Below are positions 1 to 5,039 of a stretch of 5,039 nucleotides of DNA, one piece after another. Made by a program: the position numbers and the translations under genes. The stretch is from contig RFZE01000108.1 in assembly GCA_009920875.1 (NCBI GenBank), forward strand, positions 1 to 5,039, written 5' to 3'. Numbering within the stretch: the first letter of the stretch is position 1; each line of letters starts with the position of its first letter. This stretch comes from Alphaproteobacteria bacterium. Lineage in GTDB: Bacteria > Pseudomonadota > Alphaproteobacteria > RS24. Below the pieces are notes generated by a model. The model ran no database searches and was not told the origin of the DNA. It saw nothing but the letters and a program-made list of their open reading frames with translations.

Positions 1-1888
1 CATAAAGATCGTCTCCGCTCGAGACTTCCATATCGGGCGCTTCTTCAGGCTCTTGCGTCACTTGCTCAATATATTCCGGCACTCCTTGTTTTTTCAAAAA
101 GCTGACGACTTTTTCGACTTCTTCATCGGAGACAAACGGCCCGTGCACGCGTTGCACGCGCCCGCCGCCGCCCATATAAAGCATGTCACCCTGGCCCAAT
201 AATTGCTCTGCCCCCTGCTCGCCCAAAACCGTGCGGCTATCAATTTTTGACGTCACTTGAAAGGAAATGCGGCTCGGGAAATTGGCCTTAATGGTGCCGG
301 TAATGACATCGACCGACGGGCGCTGCGTCGCCGTAATAAGGTGCACGCCGGCAGCGCGCGCCATTTGTGCCAAGCGCTGCACGGCGGCTTCAATTTCTTT
401 CCCCGCCACCATCATCAAATCGGCCATCTCGTCAATCACCACGACAATAAAGGGTAAAATTTCCGTTTCGATTATCTCATCTTCGTAAATCGCCTCGCCG
501 CTTTCCGGGTCAAAGCCGGTTTGCACGCGGCGCGACAAGGTTTCGCCGGTGCTTTGAGCGTCGCGCATGCGCTCATTAAAGCCGTCAATATTACGCACGC
601 CGATTTTGGCCATTTTGCGGTAGCGGTTTTCCATTTCCTGCACCACCCATTTCAAGGCGACCACGGCTTTTTTCGGCTCGGTCACTACCGGTGCCAGCAA
701 ATGCGGAATATCGTCATAGACCGATAATTCGAGCATTTTCGGGTCGACCAAAATAAGCCGGCATTGGTCCGGCGTCAGACGATAGAGCAAAGACAATATC
801 ATTGTGTTAATGCCGACTGATTTACCCGAGCCGGTGGTGCCGGCGACCAATAAATGCGGCATTTTCGCAAGGTCCGACATGACCGGCGCGCCGCCAATAT
901 CTTTGCCCAACGCCATGGTCAGTCTCGCCTTGCCGCTTTCAAAATCGCTGGATGATAAAAGCTCGCGCAAAGAAACCAATTCGCGCGTCTGATTGGGCAG
1001 CTCAATGCCGATGACATTAGAGCCTGGCACCGGCGCAACGCGGGCCGAGACGGCGCTCATAGAGCGCGCAATATCATCGGCCAGACCAACCACGCGCGAC
1101 GAGCGCACACCGGCCGCCGGTTCCAATTCATATAGTGTGACGACAGGCCCCGGGCGCACTTGCCCGATCGCGCCCTTAATGCCGAAATCGGCCAAGACGG
1201 TTTCCAACATGCGCGCATTGGCCTCCAGCGCATCTTTGCTGAGATTGCTCGTCTGGCGCGGTTTTTTATGCTCGGTCAAAAGCCGCAAGGGCGGCAATTC
1301 ATATGTTGATTTGTCAAAGGCGAGCTTGGTTTGGGCTTCGCGCGCCGCGCGGCGACCTGTTTTCGGGGCCGGCTTTTTATCGGCCACATGCACTTGGCTG
1401 GCGCTCGATGCGTCATTATCCATGAATAATGAAAAGGCCGCCAATGCCGTTTCAACCCCATCGGCCAGCAAGTCGCCCAGCGCGCCGCCCGGTATCGGTG
1501 CCAGCGGGTCAACTTGGCGTCCGCCCAAAGCGAGCGCCAGCGCCATAAGCAGCGGTGCGATAATGGCGGCGAGAAAGCGCCAATTGGGATGGCTCAAAAC
1601 ACTGCCGGTCAATTGCCGCGCGGCGCGCGCGCCAAGCGGCAATAAAATCAGCCATATGGCGAGGCCGAAAAGTTGTAATACCATATCGGCGGCAATGGCG
1701 CCGGGGCGGCCAAGCCAATTGCCGAGCGCCTCACCTCCACTGCTGTTGAGGCTATTGTCCTGCGGCGCATAACTCAGCACGGCGATGGCCAATAAAAACA
1801 CCAATAATAAGCTGAGCGCGGCCGATAGGCGAAACCAAAGATGCGCCGCCAAAGCGCGCCCGCGCGGCATAATATCTTGCATCTTCAT
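1..1888 (-). CDS. ftsK: DNA translocase FtsK, 3' end cut by the window edge
   Basis: FtsK is a septum-anchored, ATP-driven DNA pump that clears and aligns the chromosome terminus at division. 629 codons are visible. The N-terminus has clear membrane helices at about residues 19-41, 65-87 and 104-122; the usual fourth is not evident. A short linker leads to the motif YELPPLRLL (196-204), which opens the alpha/beta part of the motor. Walker A is GTTGSGKS (350-357), Walker B is VVVIDEMADLMM with D486/E487, and the family signature TATQRPSVDVITG surrounds R523. The frame is intact to the edge. The C-terminal gamma winged-helix domain, which reads DNA polarity, would lie beyond position 1. The start at 1888 is supported by AAAGGA (1897-1902), 8 bases upstream, and by the ATGA overlap with the aminotransferase stop, which suggests translational coupling. 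The family identity is certain; the membrane topology is odd (see findings). Confidence 0.97.
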   Translation of the reverse strand, partial: MKMQDIMPRGRALAAHLWFRLSAALSLLLVFLLAIAVLSYAPQDNSLNSSGGEALGNWLGRPGAIAADMVLQLFGLAIWLILLPLGARAARQLTGSVLSHPNWRFLAAIIAPLLMALALALGGRQVDPLAPIPGGALGDLLADGVETALAAFSLFMDNDASSASQVHVADKKPAPKTGRRAAREAQTKLAFDKSTYELPPLRLLTEHKKPRQTSNLSKDALEANARMLETVLADFGIKGAIGQVRPGPVVTLYELEPAAGVRSSRVVGLADDIARSMSAVSARVAPVPGSNVIGIELPNQTRELVSLRELLSSSDFESGKARLTMALGKDIGGAPVMSDLAKMPHLLVAGTTGSGKSVGINTMILSLLYRLTPDQCRLILVDPKMLELSVYDDIPHLLAPVVTEPKKAVVALKWVVQEMENRYRKMAKIGVRNIDGFNERMRDAQSTGETLSRRVQTGFDPESGEAIYEDEIIETEILPFIVVVIDEMADLMMVAGKEIEAAVQRLAQMARAAGVHLITATQRPSVDVITGTIKANFPSRISFQVTSKIDSRTVLGEQGAEQLLGQGDMLYMGGGGRVQRVHGPFVSDEEVEKVVSFLKKQGVPEYIEQVTQEPEEAPDMEVSSGDDLY

Positions 1889-3090
1889 GCCGCTGATCCT
1901 TTGCTGGCGCTGGAAAAATCATCAAGGCCGGTTTTGAGGTTTTGCAATGCCGCTTGCATGACCGTCATATTGGCGACCAAGGCGACACGAATATAGGGCG
2001 CGGCATGGGCCGCATGTTCATCGGCAGCAAGATATGCGCCGGGCAAGACCCGCACCCCTTGTTCGCGCCATAAATGCAATGCTGCCGCTTCGCCATGGCC
2101 GACATTGAGCCAAAGAAAAAAACCGGCGGCCGGGCGCTGGAAATCATAGGCATCGGCAAATACGGTCTCGGCAAGATCAAATTTTTCGGCATAGAGGCGG
2201 CGATTGTCGGCAACATGCGCATCGTCGTCCCACGCCAAAGCGGCGGCCGCTTGCGCCGGCAGCGGACATTGCGGTCCGGCAATTTGGCGCAGATCGGAAA
2301 GCGCGCGCATGGCGCTTATACCGCCGGCAACAAAACCGCTTCTCAGCCCCGGCAAATTGGAACGCTTGGACAAAGAGTGGAAAGCCAGCACCGGCGCATC
2401 GGTGAGGTTTTTATCCTGCATGATTTGTAAAATCGATGGCGGCGGCGCGCCGTCAGGGTGATAAATTTCGGCATAACATTCATCGACCATCAAGATGAAG
2501 CCATAATGCTGCGCCAGTTCAAGCGCCTTTTCGAGATAAGCCTTATCGGCCACCACCCCTTGTGGATTGGCCGGATTGCACAAATAAAGCGCGCGCAAGC
2601 GGGCCAAAACATCGGCGCTTATATCCTCAAGCGCAGGCACAAAACCGTTTTCTTGGGTCGCTGCGAGATAATGCGGCTGCGCCCCCGCCGCCACGGCGGC
2701 GCTGGCGTAAATTTGATAAAACGGATCGGGCATGGCCATAAGGCCATCCGCCTTTTGCGGCGCGATTTGCGCGGCCAGAAACAACCCTTCACGCGTGCCG
2801 TTAAGCGGCAATATTTGCGTCGCCTCGGCCAGAACATTGTCAATATGAAAGCGCCGCTTGAGCCAAGAGCGCACTGCCGCCTGCCAAGCGGGCGTGCCGC
2901 CAATCGGCGGGTAGCGCCCATAATCATCGAGATTTTGCTTGAGCGCTTGCAACACGAAATCGGGTGGCGCATGTTGCGGTTCGCCCAAAGCCAAAGAGAC
3001 CGGTACAAGGCGCGGTGTCACATCATCCAATAAGGCGCGTAAACGCGCAAAAGGCGAAGCGGGCAGGGTGTCGAAAACCCTTTTTTGCAT
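1885..3090 (-). CDS. dapC: PLP-dependent aminotransferase, probable succinyldiaminopimelate transaminase (DapC-like)
   Basis: This is a fold-type I, class I/II aminotransferase of 401 residues, the normal family length. Numbered from the start at 3090, visible landmarks are YPPIGGTP near residues 60-67, the NPANPQG loop (172-178) with PLP-contacting N175, VDECYAE with D203 and Y206, the Schiff-base lysine K242 in SLSKRSNLPGLRSGF, and substrate-carboxylate R368 in YIRVAL. SLSKRSNxPGLRSGF is typical of DapC-type enzymes, which convert N-succinyl-2-amino-6-ketopimelate to N-succinyl-LL-diaminopimelate with glutamate as donor, for lysine and peptidoglycan. Substrate is inferred from family resemblance; another amino acid is possible. 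The start at 3090 is chosen because GGAGA (3096-3100) lies 5 bases upstream. A GTG at 3147 would add 19 residues, but its coding would run through a terminator hairpin. The stop overlaps the ftsK start. Confidence 0.85.
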   Translation of the reverse strand: MQKRVFDTLPASPFARLRALLDDVTPRLVPVSLALGEPQHAPPDFVLQALKQNLDDYGRYPPIGGTPAWQAAVRSWLKRRFHIDNVLAEATQILPLNGTREGLFLAAQIAPQKADGLMAMPDPFYQIYASAAVAAGAQPHYLAATQENGFVPALEDISADVLARLRALYLCNPANPQGVVADKAYLEKALELAQHYGFILMVDECYAEIYHPDGAPPPSILQIMQDKNLTDAPVLAFHSLSKRSNLPGLRSGFVAGGISAMRALSDLRQIAGPQCPLPAQAAAALAWDDDAHVADNRRLYAEKFDLAETVFADAYDFQRPAAGFFLWLNVGHGEAAALHLWREQGVRVLPGAYLAADEHAAHAAPYIRVALVANMTVMQAALQNLKTGLDDFSSASKGSAA

Positions 3091-3095
3091 GTCGG

Positions 3096-3100
3096 TCTCC
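3096..3100 (-). promoter_or_regulatory. Ribosome binding site fixing the aminotransferase start
   Basis: On the minus strand GGAGA is followed by five bases (CCGAC) and then ATG at 3090. This is a good Shine-Dalgarno match. It directly abuts the last T of the preceding terminator's T-rich tail, so a transcript that reads through the terminator carries the site immediately after it. Confidence 0.75.
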
Positions 3101-3140
3101 AAACGAAAAACCCGAGCACAGCCGACAGGCCCGCTCGGGT
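3101..3140 (-). terminator. Rho-independent terminator downstream of amtB
   Basis: On the minus strand ACCCGAGC (3140-3133) pairs perfectly with GCTCGGGT (3117-3110), an 8-bp GC-rich stem. The 15-base loop can itself form a small GCC/GGC pairing. The stem runs straight into TTTTTCGTTT (3110-3101). This is a classic intrinsic terminator for transcripts coming from amtB. It sits about 100 bases after the amtB stop and directly before the aminotransferase ribosome binding site. Confidence 0.85.
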
Positions 3141-3175
3141 CGTTCACGAATCAGCCTCTGCCAGACTAGCGCAGC

Positions 3176-3208
3176 CGCGCCGCTTTTAGCAAAGGCTAAA
3201 GCGGCGCG
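3176..3208. repeat. GC-rich inverted repeat / hairpin after amtB
   Basis: Arms at 3176-3190 and 3195-3208 form a 14-bp stem (CGCGCCGCTTT plus AGC against GCT plus AAAGCGGCGCG) with one bulged T and a four-base loop. Neither side is followed by a T-run, so it is not a standard intrinsic terminator in either direction. It may protect or help process the 3' end of the amtB mRNA, or assist the terminator that follows. It begins about 26 bases past the amtB stop. Confidence 0.7.
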
Positions 3209-3233
3209 ACGCGTGGTGTGGCTGAGGAGAAAA

Positions 3234-4451
3234 TTAACCGATGCCGGTTTCCGGATTGGCGGCAATTTTGTGGATAGACAGATCAGCACCTTGCTGCTCT
3301 TCTTCCTCGCTCAACCGAATGCCTATGCTTTGCTTCAAGGCACCATAAACAATCGCACCGGCAATGGCGGCGAAACCGCAGCCGACAAGCGTGCCGATGA
3401 TTTGCGACATCAGGCTGACGCCACCGAGGCCGCCCAAGGCTTCCATGCCGAAAATACCGCAGGCAATGCCGCCCCATGCGCCGGCCAAGCCGTGCAGCGG
3501 CCAAACCCCCAAGACATCATCAATTTGCAATTTTTCCTGGCAATAGACGAACATTTTGACGAACAACACACCGGCAATCGCACCGGTGACCAAGGAACCA
3601 CCCGGATGCATGACATCGGAGCCGGCGCAAACGGCCACCAGACCGGCCAAAGCACCATTATGGACAAAGCCCGGATCGTTTTTGCCGACAAATAAGGCGG
3701 CCAAAATACCGCCGACCATGGCCATTAGCGAATTGACCGCAACCAGGCCGGACACGCCTTCCAGCGATTGCGCACTGACCACATTAAAGCCGAACCAACC
3801 AATGCACAAAAGCCAGCTGCCAAGCGCCAGCCACGGAATGGAGCTGGGGGGGAAGGCCGACCCTTTCGGGCCATAACGGCCGAGCCGCGCGCCCAAGAGA
3901 ATGACGGCGGAAAAAGCAATCCAGCCGCCGACACCATGCACCACGACAGAGCCGGCAAAGTCATGGAAGCTGGCCCCGAAGCTGGCTTCGAGCCATGCTT
4001 GGAAACCGTAATTGCCGTTCCAAATCATCCCTTCAAAAAACGGATAGACCAGCGCCACAATGACACCTGAGGCCAAAAGCTGGGTGCCGAATTTGGCGCG
4101 CTCGGCAATGCCGCCGGAAATGATTGCCGGAATGGCCGCCGCAAAAGTCAGCAGAAAGAAAAATTTGATCAGCGACAGGCCTTGCGGGCCATAAGCTTCA
4201 TCGCCGCCATCGCCGCTAATCGTTGCGGCGGAAGACAAAAAGTCCATGCCATAAGCGACCGAATAGCCGATGAAGAAATAAGCCAAAGTCGACATGCCGA
4301 AATCGGATAGGATTTTGACCATTGCATTGACTTGGTTTTTCTTGCGCACCGTGCCCACTTCCAAAAAAGCAAAGCCCGCATGCATGGCGAACACCAAAAT
4401 GGCGCCCATAAGAATAAAAAAGACGTCACCGCCTATTGCACTGTTTTCCAT
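3234..4451 (-). CDS. amtB: Ammonium transporter, Amt family
   Basis: This inner-membrane ammonium channel of 405 residues has the usual 11 hydrophobic segments. Family landmarks line up with E. coli AmtB: D164 and H172 in DFAGSVVVH (D160/H168), W219, F222 and S226 in GWFGFNVVS (W212/F215/S219), and the second pore histidine H320 in GVWPLHG (H318). AERAKF (116-121) is the conserved cytoplasmic loop. No cleavable signal peptide is apparent; helix 1 begins around residue 9. The C-terminal tail is LSEEEEQQGADLSIHKI, an acidic variant of the usual tail that contacts GlnK. AGGGGG (4457-4462) lies 5 bases upstream of the start. The gene is preceded by a perfect sigma-54 promoter, pointing to nitrogen-limitation control, and followed by a hairpin and terminator, so it is probably monocistronic. 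glnK, the usual partner gene, is not adjacent. Confidence 0.96.
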   Translation of the reverse strand: MENSAIGGDVFFILMGAILVFAMHAGFAFLEVGTVRKKNQVNAMVKILSDFGMSTLAYFFIGYSVAYGMDFLSSAATISGDGGDEAYGPQGLSLIKFFFLLTFAAAIPAIISGGIAERAKFGTQLLASGVIVALVYPFFEGMIWNGNYGFQAWLEASFGASFHDFAGSVVVHGVGGWIAFSAVILLGARLGRYGPKGSAFPPSSIPWLALGSWLLCIGWFGFNVVSAQSLEGVSGLVAVNSLMAMVGGILAALFVGKNDPGFVHNGALAGLVAVCAGSDVMHPGGSLVTGAIAGVLFVKMFVYCQEKLQIDDVLGVWPLHGLAGAWGGIACGIFGMEALGGLGGVSLMSQIIGTLVGCGFAAIAGAIVYGALKQSIGIRLSEEEEQQGADLSIHKIAANPETGIG

Positions 4452-4481
4452 TGATACCCCCTAGGTAAATCCCTTATTTTA

Positions 4482-4497
4482 TGCAAAAAACGTGCCA
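4482..4497 (-). promoter_or_regulatory. Sigma-54 (RpoN) -24/-12 promoter of amtB
   Basis: On the minus strand the sequence reads TGGCACG, four T bases, TTGCA, an exact match to the sigma-54 consensus TGGCACG-N4-TTGCW. The invariant GG (4496-4495) and GC (4484-4483) have the required spacing. The implied transcription start is near 4471, giving a leader of about 20 bases before the amtB ATG. Sigma-54 promoters need an enhancer-binding activator; for an ammonium transporter NtrC is the expected one. Confidence 0.93.
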
Positions 4498-4556
4498 AAT
4501 GAAGCACGCGGCGGCGGCGCTGGCACAGCAGCTTATGCGGGAGCCAAGGGTAAAAT

Positions 4557-4573
4557 TGCTATAATTTTGGGCA
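4557..4573. promoter_or_regulatory. Possible NtrC binding site, proximal
   Basis: TGCTATAATTTTGGGCA keeps the outer TGC/GCA and the A/T-rich centre of the NtrC consensus TGCACYA-N3-TGGTGCA, agreeing at about 12-13 of 17 positions. Its centre lies about 94 bases upstream of the predicted amtB transcription start, within the normal range for NtrC enhancers. The match is imperfect and rests mostly on position. Confidence 0.35.
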
Positions 4574-4586
4574 TGGGTTCTTCTGC

Positions 4587-4603
4587 TGGCTAATTTTTAA
4601 GCA
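4587..4603. promoter_or_regulatory. Possible NtrC binding site, distal
   Basis: TGGCTAATTTTTAAGCA is an imperfect palindrome with TG and GCA ends and an A/T-rich core. It is a weaker NtrC match than its neighbour. The two centres are 30 bp apart, about three helical turns, so both would lie on one face of the DNA, as in well-known NtrC enhancers. The support is spacing rather than sequence. Confidence 0.25.
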
Positions 4604-4608
4604 ATAAT

Positions 4609-4634
4609 CGCGGTTTCATGGCGGCAAAACCGCG
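4609..4634. repeat. Perfect 8-bp inverted repeat with an ATG in the loop
   Basis: CGCGGTTT (4609-4616) and AAACCGCG (4627-4634) are exact inverted copies separated by ten bases. The spacer contains the ATG at 4618. No T-run follows on either strand, so it is not a standard terminator. It could be an operator or an RNA hairpin, or it may be chance in GC-rich DNA. Confidence 0.5.
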
Positions 4635-4950
4635 CTGTCGGCCTCAACACTGGACGCGCCGCCATTTTTACGGCACTTTGCCGCTCATCAGCCACGCGCA
4701 GAAGCAAGAGGCATTTCATGAGCGGCGCTCAAGATCGACCGATTATCGTTTATGGCACGGGCAGCACGGCGCGCATGACCGGCTTGGCATCGTGCTTGGC
4801 GCTGAAGGAAGCGGCTTGCGCCGGCTTAGCCGTGACCATTGCGATATGCTGGTGGCGATCGATATCGACCCTGACGCTGACAGCTTGAATGTCTCCAACG
4901 CAGCCGCCATCGCCTTTTACGCGGCCGGACCGGTCAAACCCGACGCCTGA
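4618..4950 (+). pseudogene. rlmB: Remnant of a SpoU/TrmH-type 23S rRNA 2'-O-methyltransferase (RlmB-like C-terminus)
   Basis: The open frame codes for 110 residues, against roughly 250 for intact RlmB. Residues from about 53 to the end match the RlmB C-terminus: GIVLGAEGSGLRRLSRDHCD (57-76) is SpoU motif 2, and DSLNVSNAAAIAFY (88-101) is motif 3, in which the knotted fold binds S-adenosylmethionine. The stop falls where RlmB proteins normally end. The preceding 50 residues lack motif 1 and most of the protein body. HFYGT (16-20) faintly recalls the RlmB N-terminal substrate-binding domain, so an internal deletion is possible. The ATG at 4618 has no ribosome binding site. Such a protein could not form a full active site; I read it as a broken gene. 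Real RlmB methylates G2251 of 23S rRNA; a functional copy is presumably elsewhere. Confidence 0.7.
4718..4888 (+). CDS. Short open frame overlapping the rlmB remnant, doubtful
   Basis: This 56-residue frame starts MSGAQDRPIIVYGTGSTAR and has a good ribosome binding site, AAGAGG (4706-4711), 6 bases before its ATG. It is out of frame with the RlmB-like segment, which it overlaps. Only the first 19 or so residues look protein-like: IIVYGTGSTAR resembles the start of a nucleotide-binding (Rossmann-type) or NeuD-like sugar acyltransferase fold. The rest is the out-of-frame reading of the rlmB segment. It may be the 5' fragment of another gene joined to the rlmB 3' fragment, or chance. I do not assign a function. 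Confidence 0.25.
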   Translation: MSGAQDRPIIVYGTGSTARMTGLASCLALKEAACAGLAVTIAICWWRSISTLTLTA

Positions 4951-5039
4951 TGAGACGACGGTGCATGTACCGGCCCTTGGTGATTGACGCGCTTGACGCG
5001 CACGCGATCAAGTGGGATTTGACAATCACGACACTGAGC
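4950..5039 (+). pseudogene. Probable LysR-type regulator fragment, cut by the window edge
   Basis: The 30 visible residues include CMYRPLVIDALDAHAIKWDL followed by TITTLS. This resembles the effector-binding domain of LysR-type regulators, where a segment of the form C-x-YR-x-x-AL-x-AL-x-x-x-GI-x-W-x-x-x-x-TSxS is common roughly 180 residues into the protein. No LysR helix-turn-helix region precedes it; the rlmB remnant does, and its TGA overlaps the ATG here by one base. It therefore looks like an internal gene fragment rather than a true start. The match is short and made from memory, and the frame continues outside the window. Confidence 0.4.

Noticed and set aside
993..1772. Long plus-strand open frame of 259 codons
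   Set aside because: It is antisense to ftsK, whose minus-strand frame carries unmistakable motifs. The plus-strand translation has no recognisable domain and reflects GC-rich codon use.
3061..3068. GGGCAGGG, matching the E. coli FtsK-orienting sequence GGGNAGGG
   Set aside because: A single match to a 7-base-defined motif is expected by chance in a window this size counted on both strands, and it sits inside a coding region.
3088..3147. GTG start at 3147 for the aminotransferase, with an AGAGG-like site upstream
   Set aside because: It would translate through the terminator stem and add 19 residues with no family resemblance. The ATG at 3090 has a better ribosome binding site and fits the usual start of DapC-type proteins.
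3158..3192. TTGCTA and TAGTCT with 18-base spacing on the minus strand as a housekeeping promoter for the aminotransferase
   Set aside because: Only 4 of 6 and 3 of 6 consensus bases match, and the spacer lies within a GC-rich hairpin arm. It is too weak to annotate.
2964..3695. Plus-strand open frame of 243 codons spanning the dapC-amtB gap
   Set aside because: It runs antisense through the start of the aminotransferase, the terminator and the end of amtB, all well supported. The translation is low-complexity and unlike any family I recognise.
4491..4508. Inverted repeat CGTGC-N8-GCACG overlapping the sigma-54 -24 element
   Set aside because: The arms are only five bases and one of them is dictated by the -24 consensus, so chance is sufficient.
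4560..4565. Exact TATAAT on the plus strand, a possible -10 box for the right-end fragments
   Set aside because: There is no -35-like sequence 16-18 bases upstream, and it lies in the A/T-rich core of the proposed NtrC site.

Overview
The window looks like part of an alphaproteobacterial chromosome. This rests on moderately high GC content, compact gene spacing, and the order ammonium transporter, then a DapC-type aminotransferase, then ftsK, all on the minus strand. From memory that order is shared by many Alphaproteobacteria, where glnK usually sits just before amtB. I cannot name a genus.

Layout, read in the direction of transcription (right to left). Bases 4452-4617 hold a nitrogen-type promoter region: a perfect sigma-54 -24/-12 element (4482-4497) and, further upstream, two weak NtrC-like palindromes whose centres are 30 bp apart. 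It drives amtB (4451-3234), an 11-helix ammonium channel. Between amtB and the next gene lie a GC-rich hairpin (3176-3208) and a convincing rho-independent terminator (3101-3140). The terminator's T-run ends right against the ribosome binding site of the aminotransferase gene (3090-1885). That gene overlaps ftsK by four bases (ATGA). ftsK runs off the left edge, so only its first 629 residues are visible: the membrane anchor, a short linker and most of the RecA-type motor. The gamma DNA-reading domain lies outside the window.

The right end (about 4618-5039, plus strand) does not hold normal genes. It appears to be a patchwork of gene fragments. One is a recognisable C-terminus of a SpoU/TrmH-family 23S rRNA 2'-O-methyltransferase (RlmB-like) with no methyltransferase body in front of it. 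Overlapping it in another frame is a short open frame with a good ribosome binding site. Beyond it lies a stretch that reads like the middle of a LysR-type regulator effector domain. glnK is not present next to amtB.

Functionally, the amtB unit is a nitrogen-limitation response (uptake of ammonium). The aminotransferase-ftsK pair links cell-wall precursor synthesis (probable diaminopimelate/lysine pathway) with division and chromosome segregation. I see no wholly new system. The points most worth a second look are the terminator placed against the dapC-like start, the apparently missing fourth membrane helix of FtsK, and the gene-fragment patchwork where glnK would be expected.
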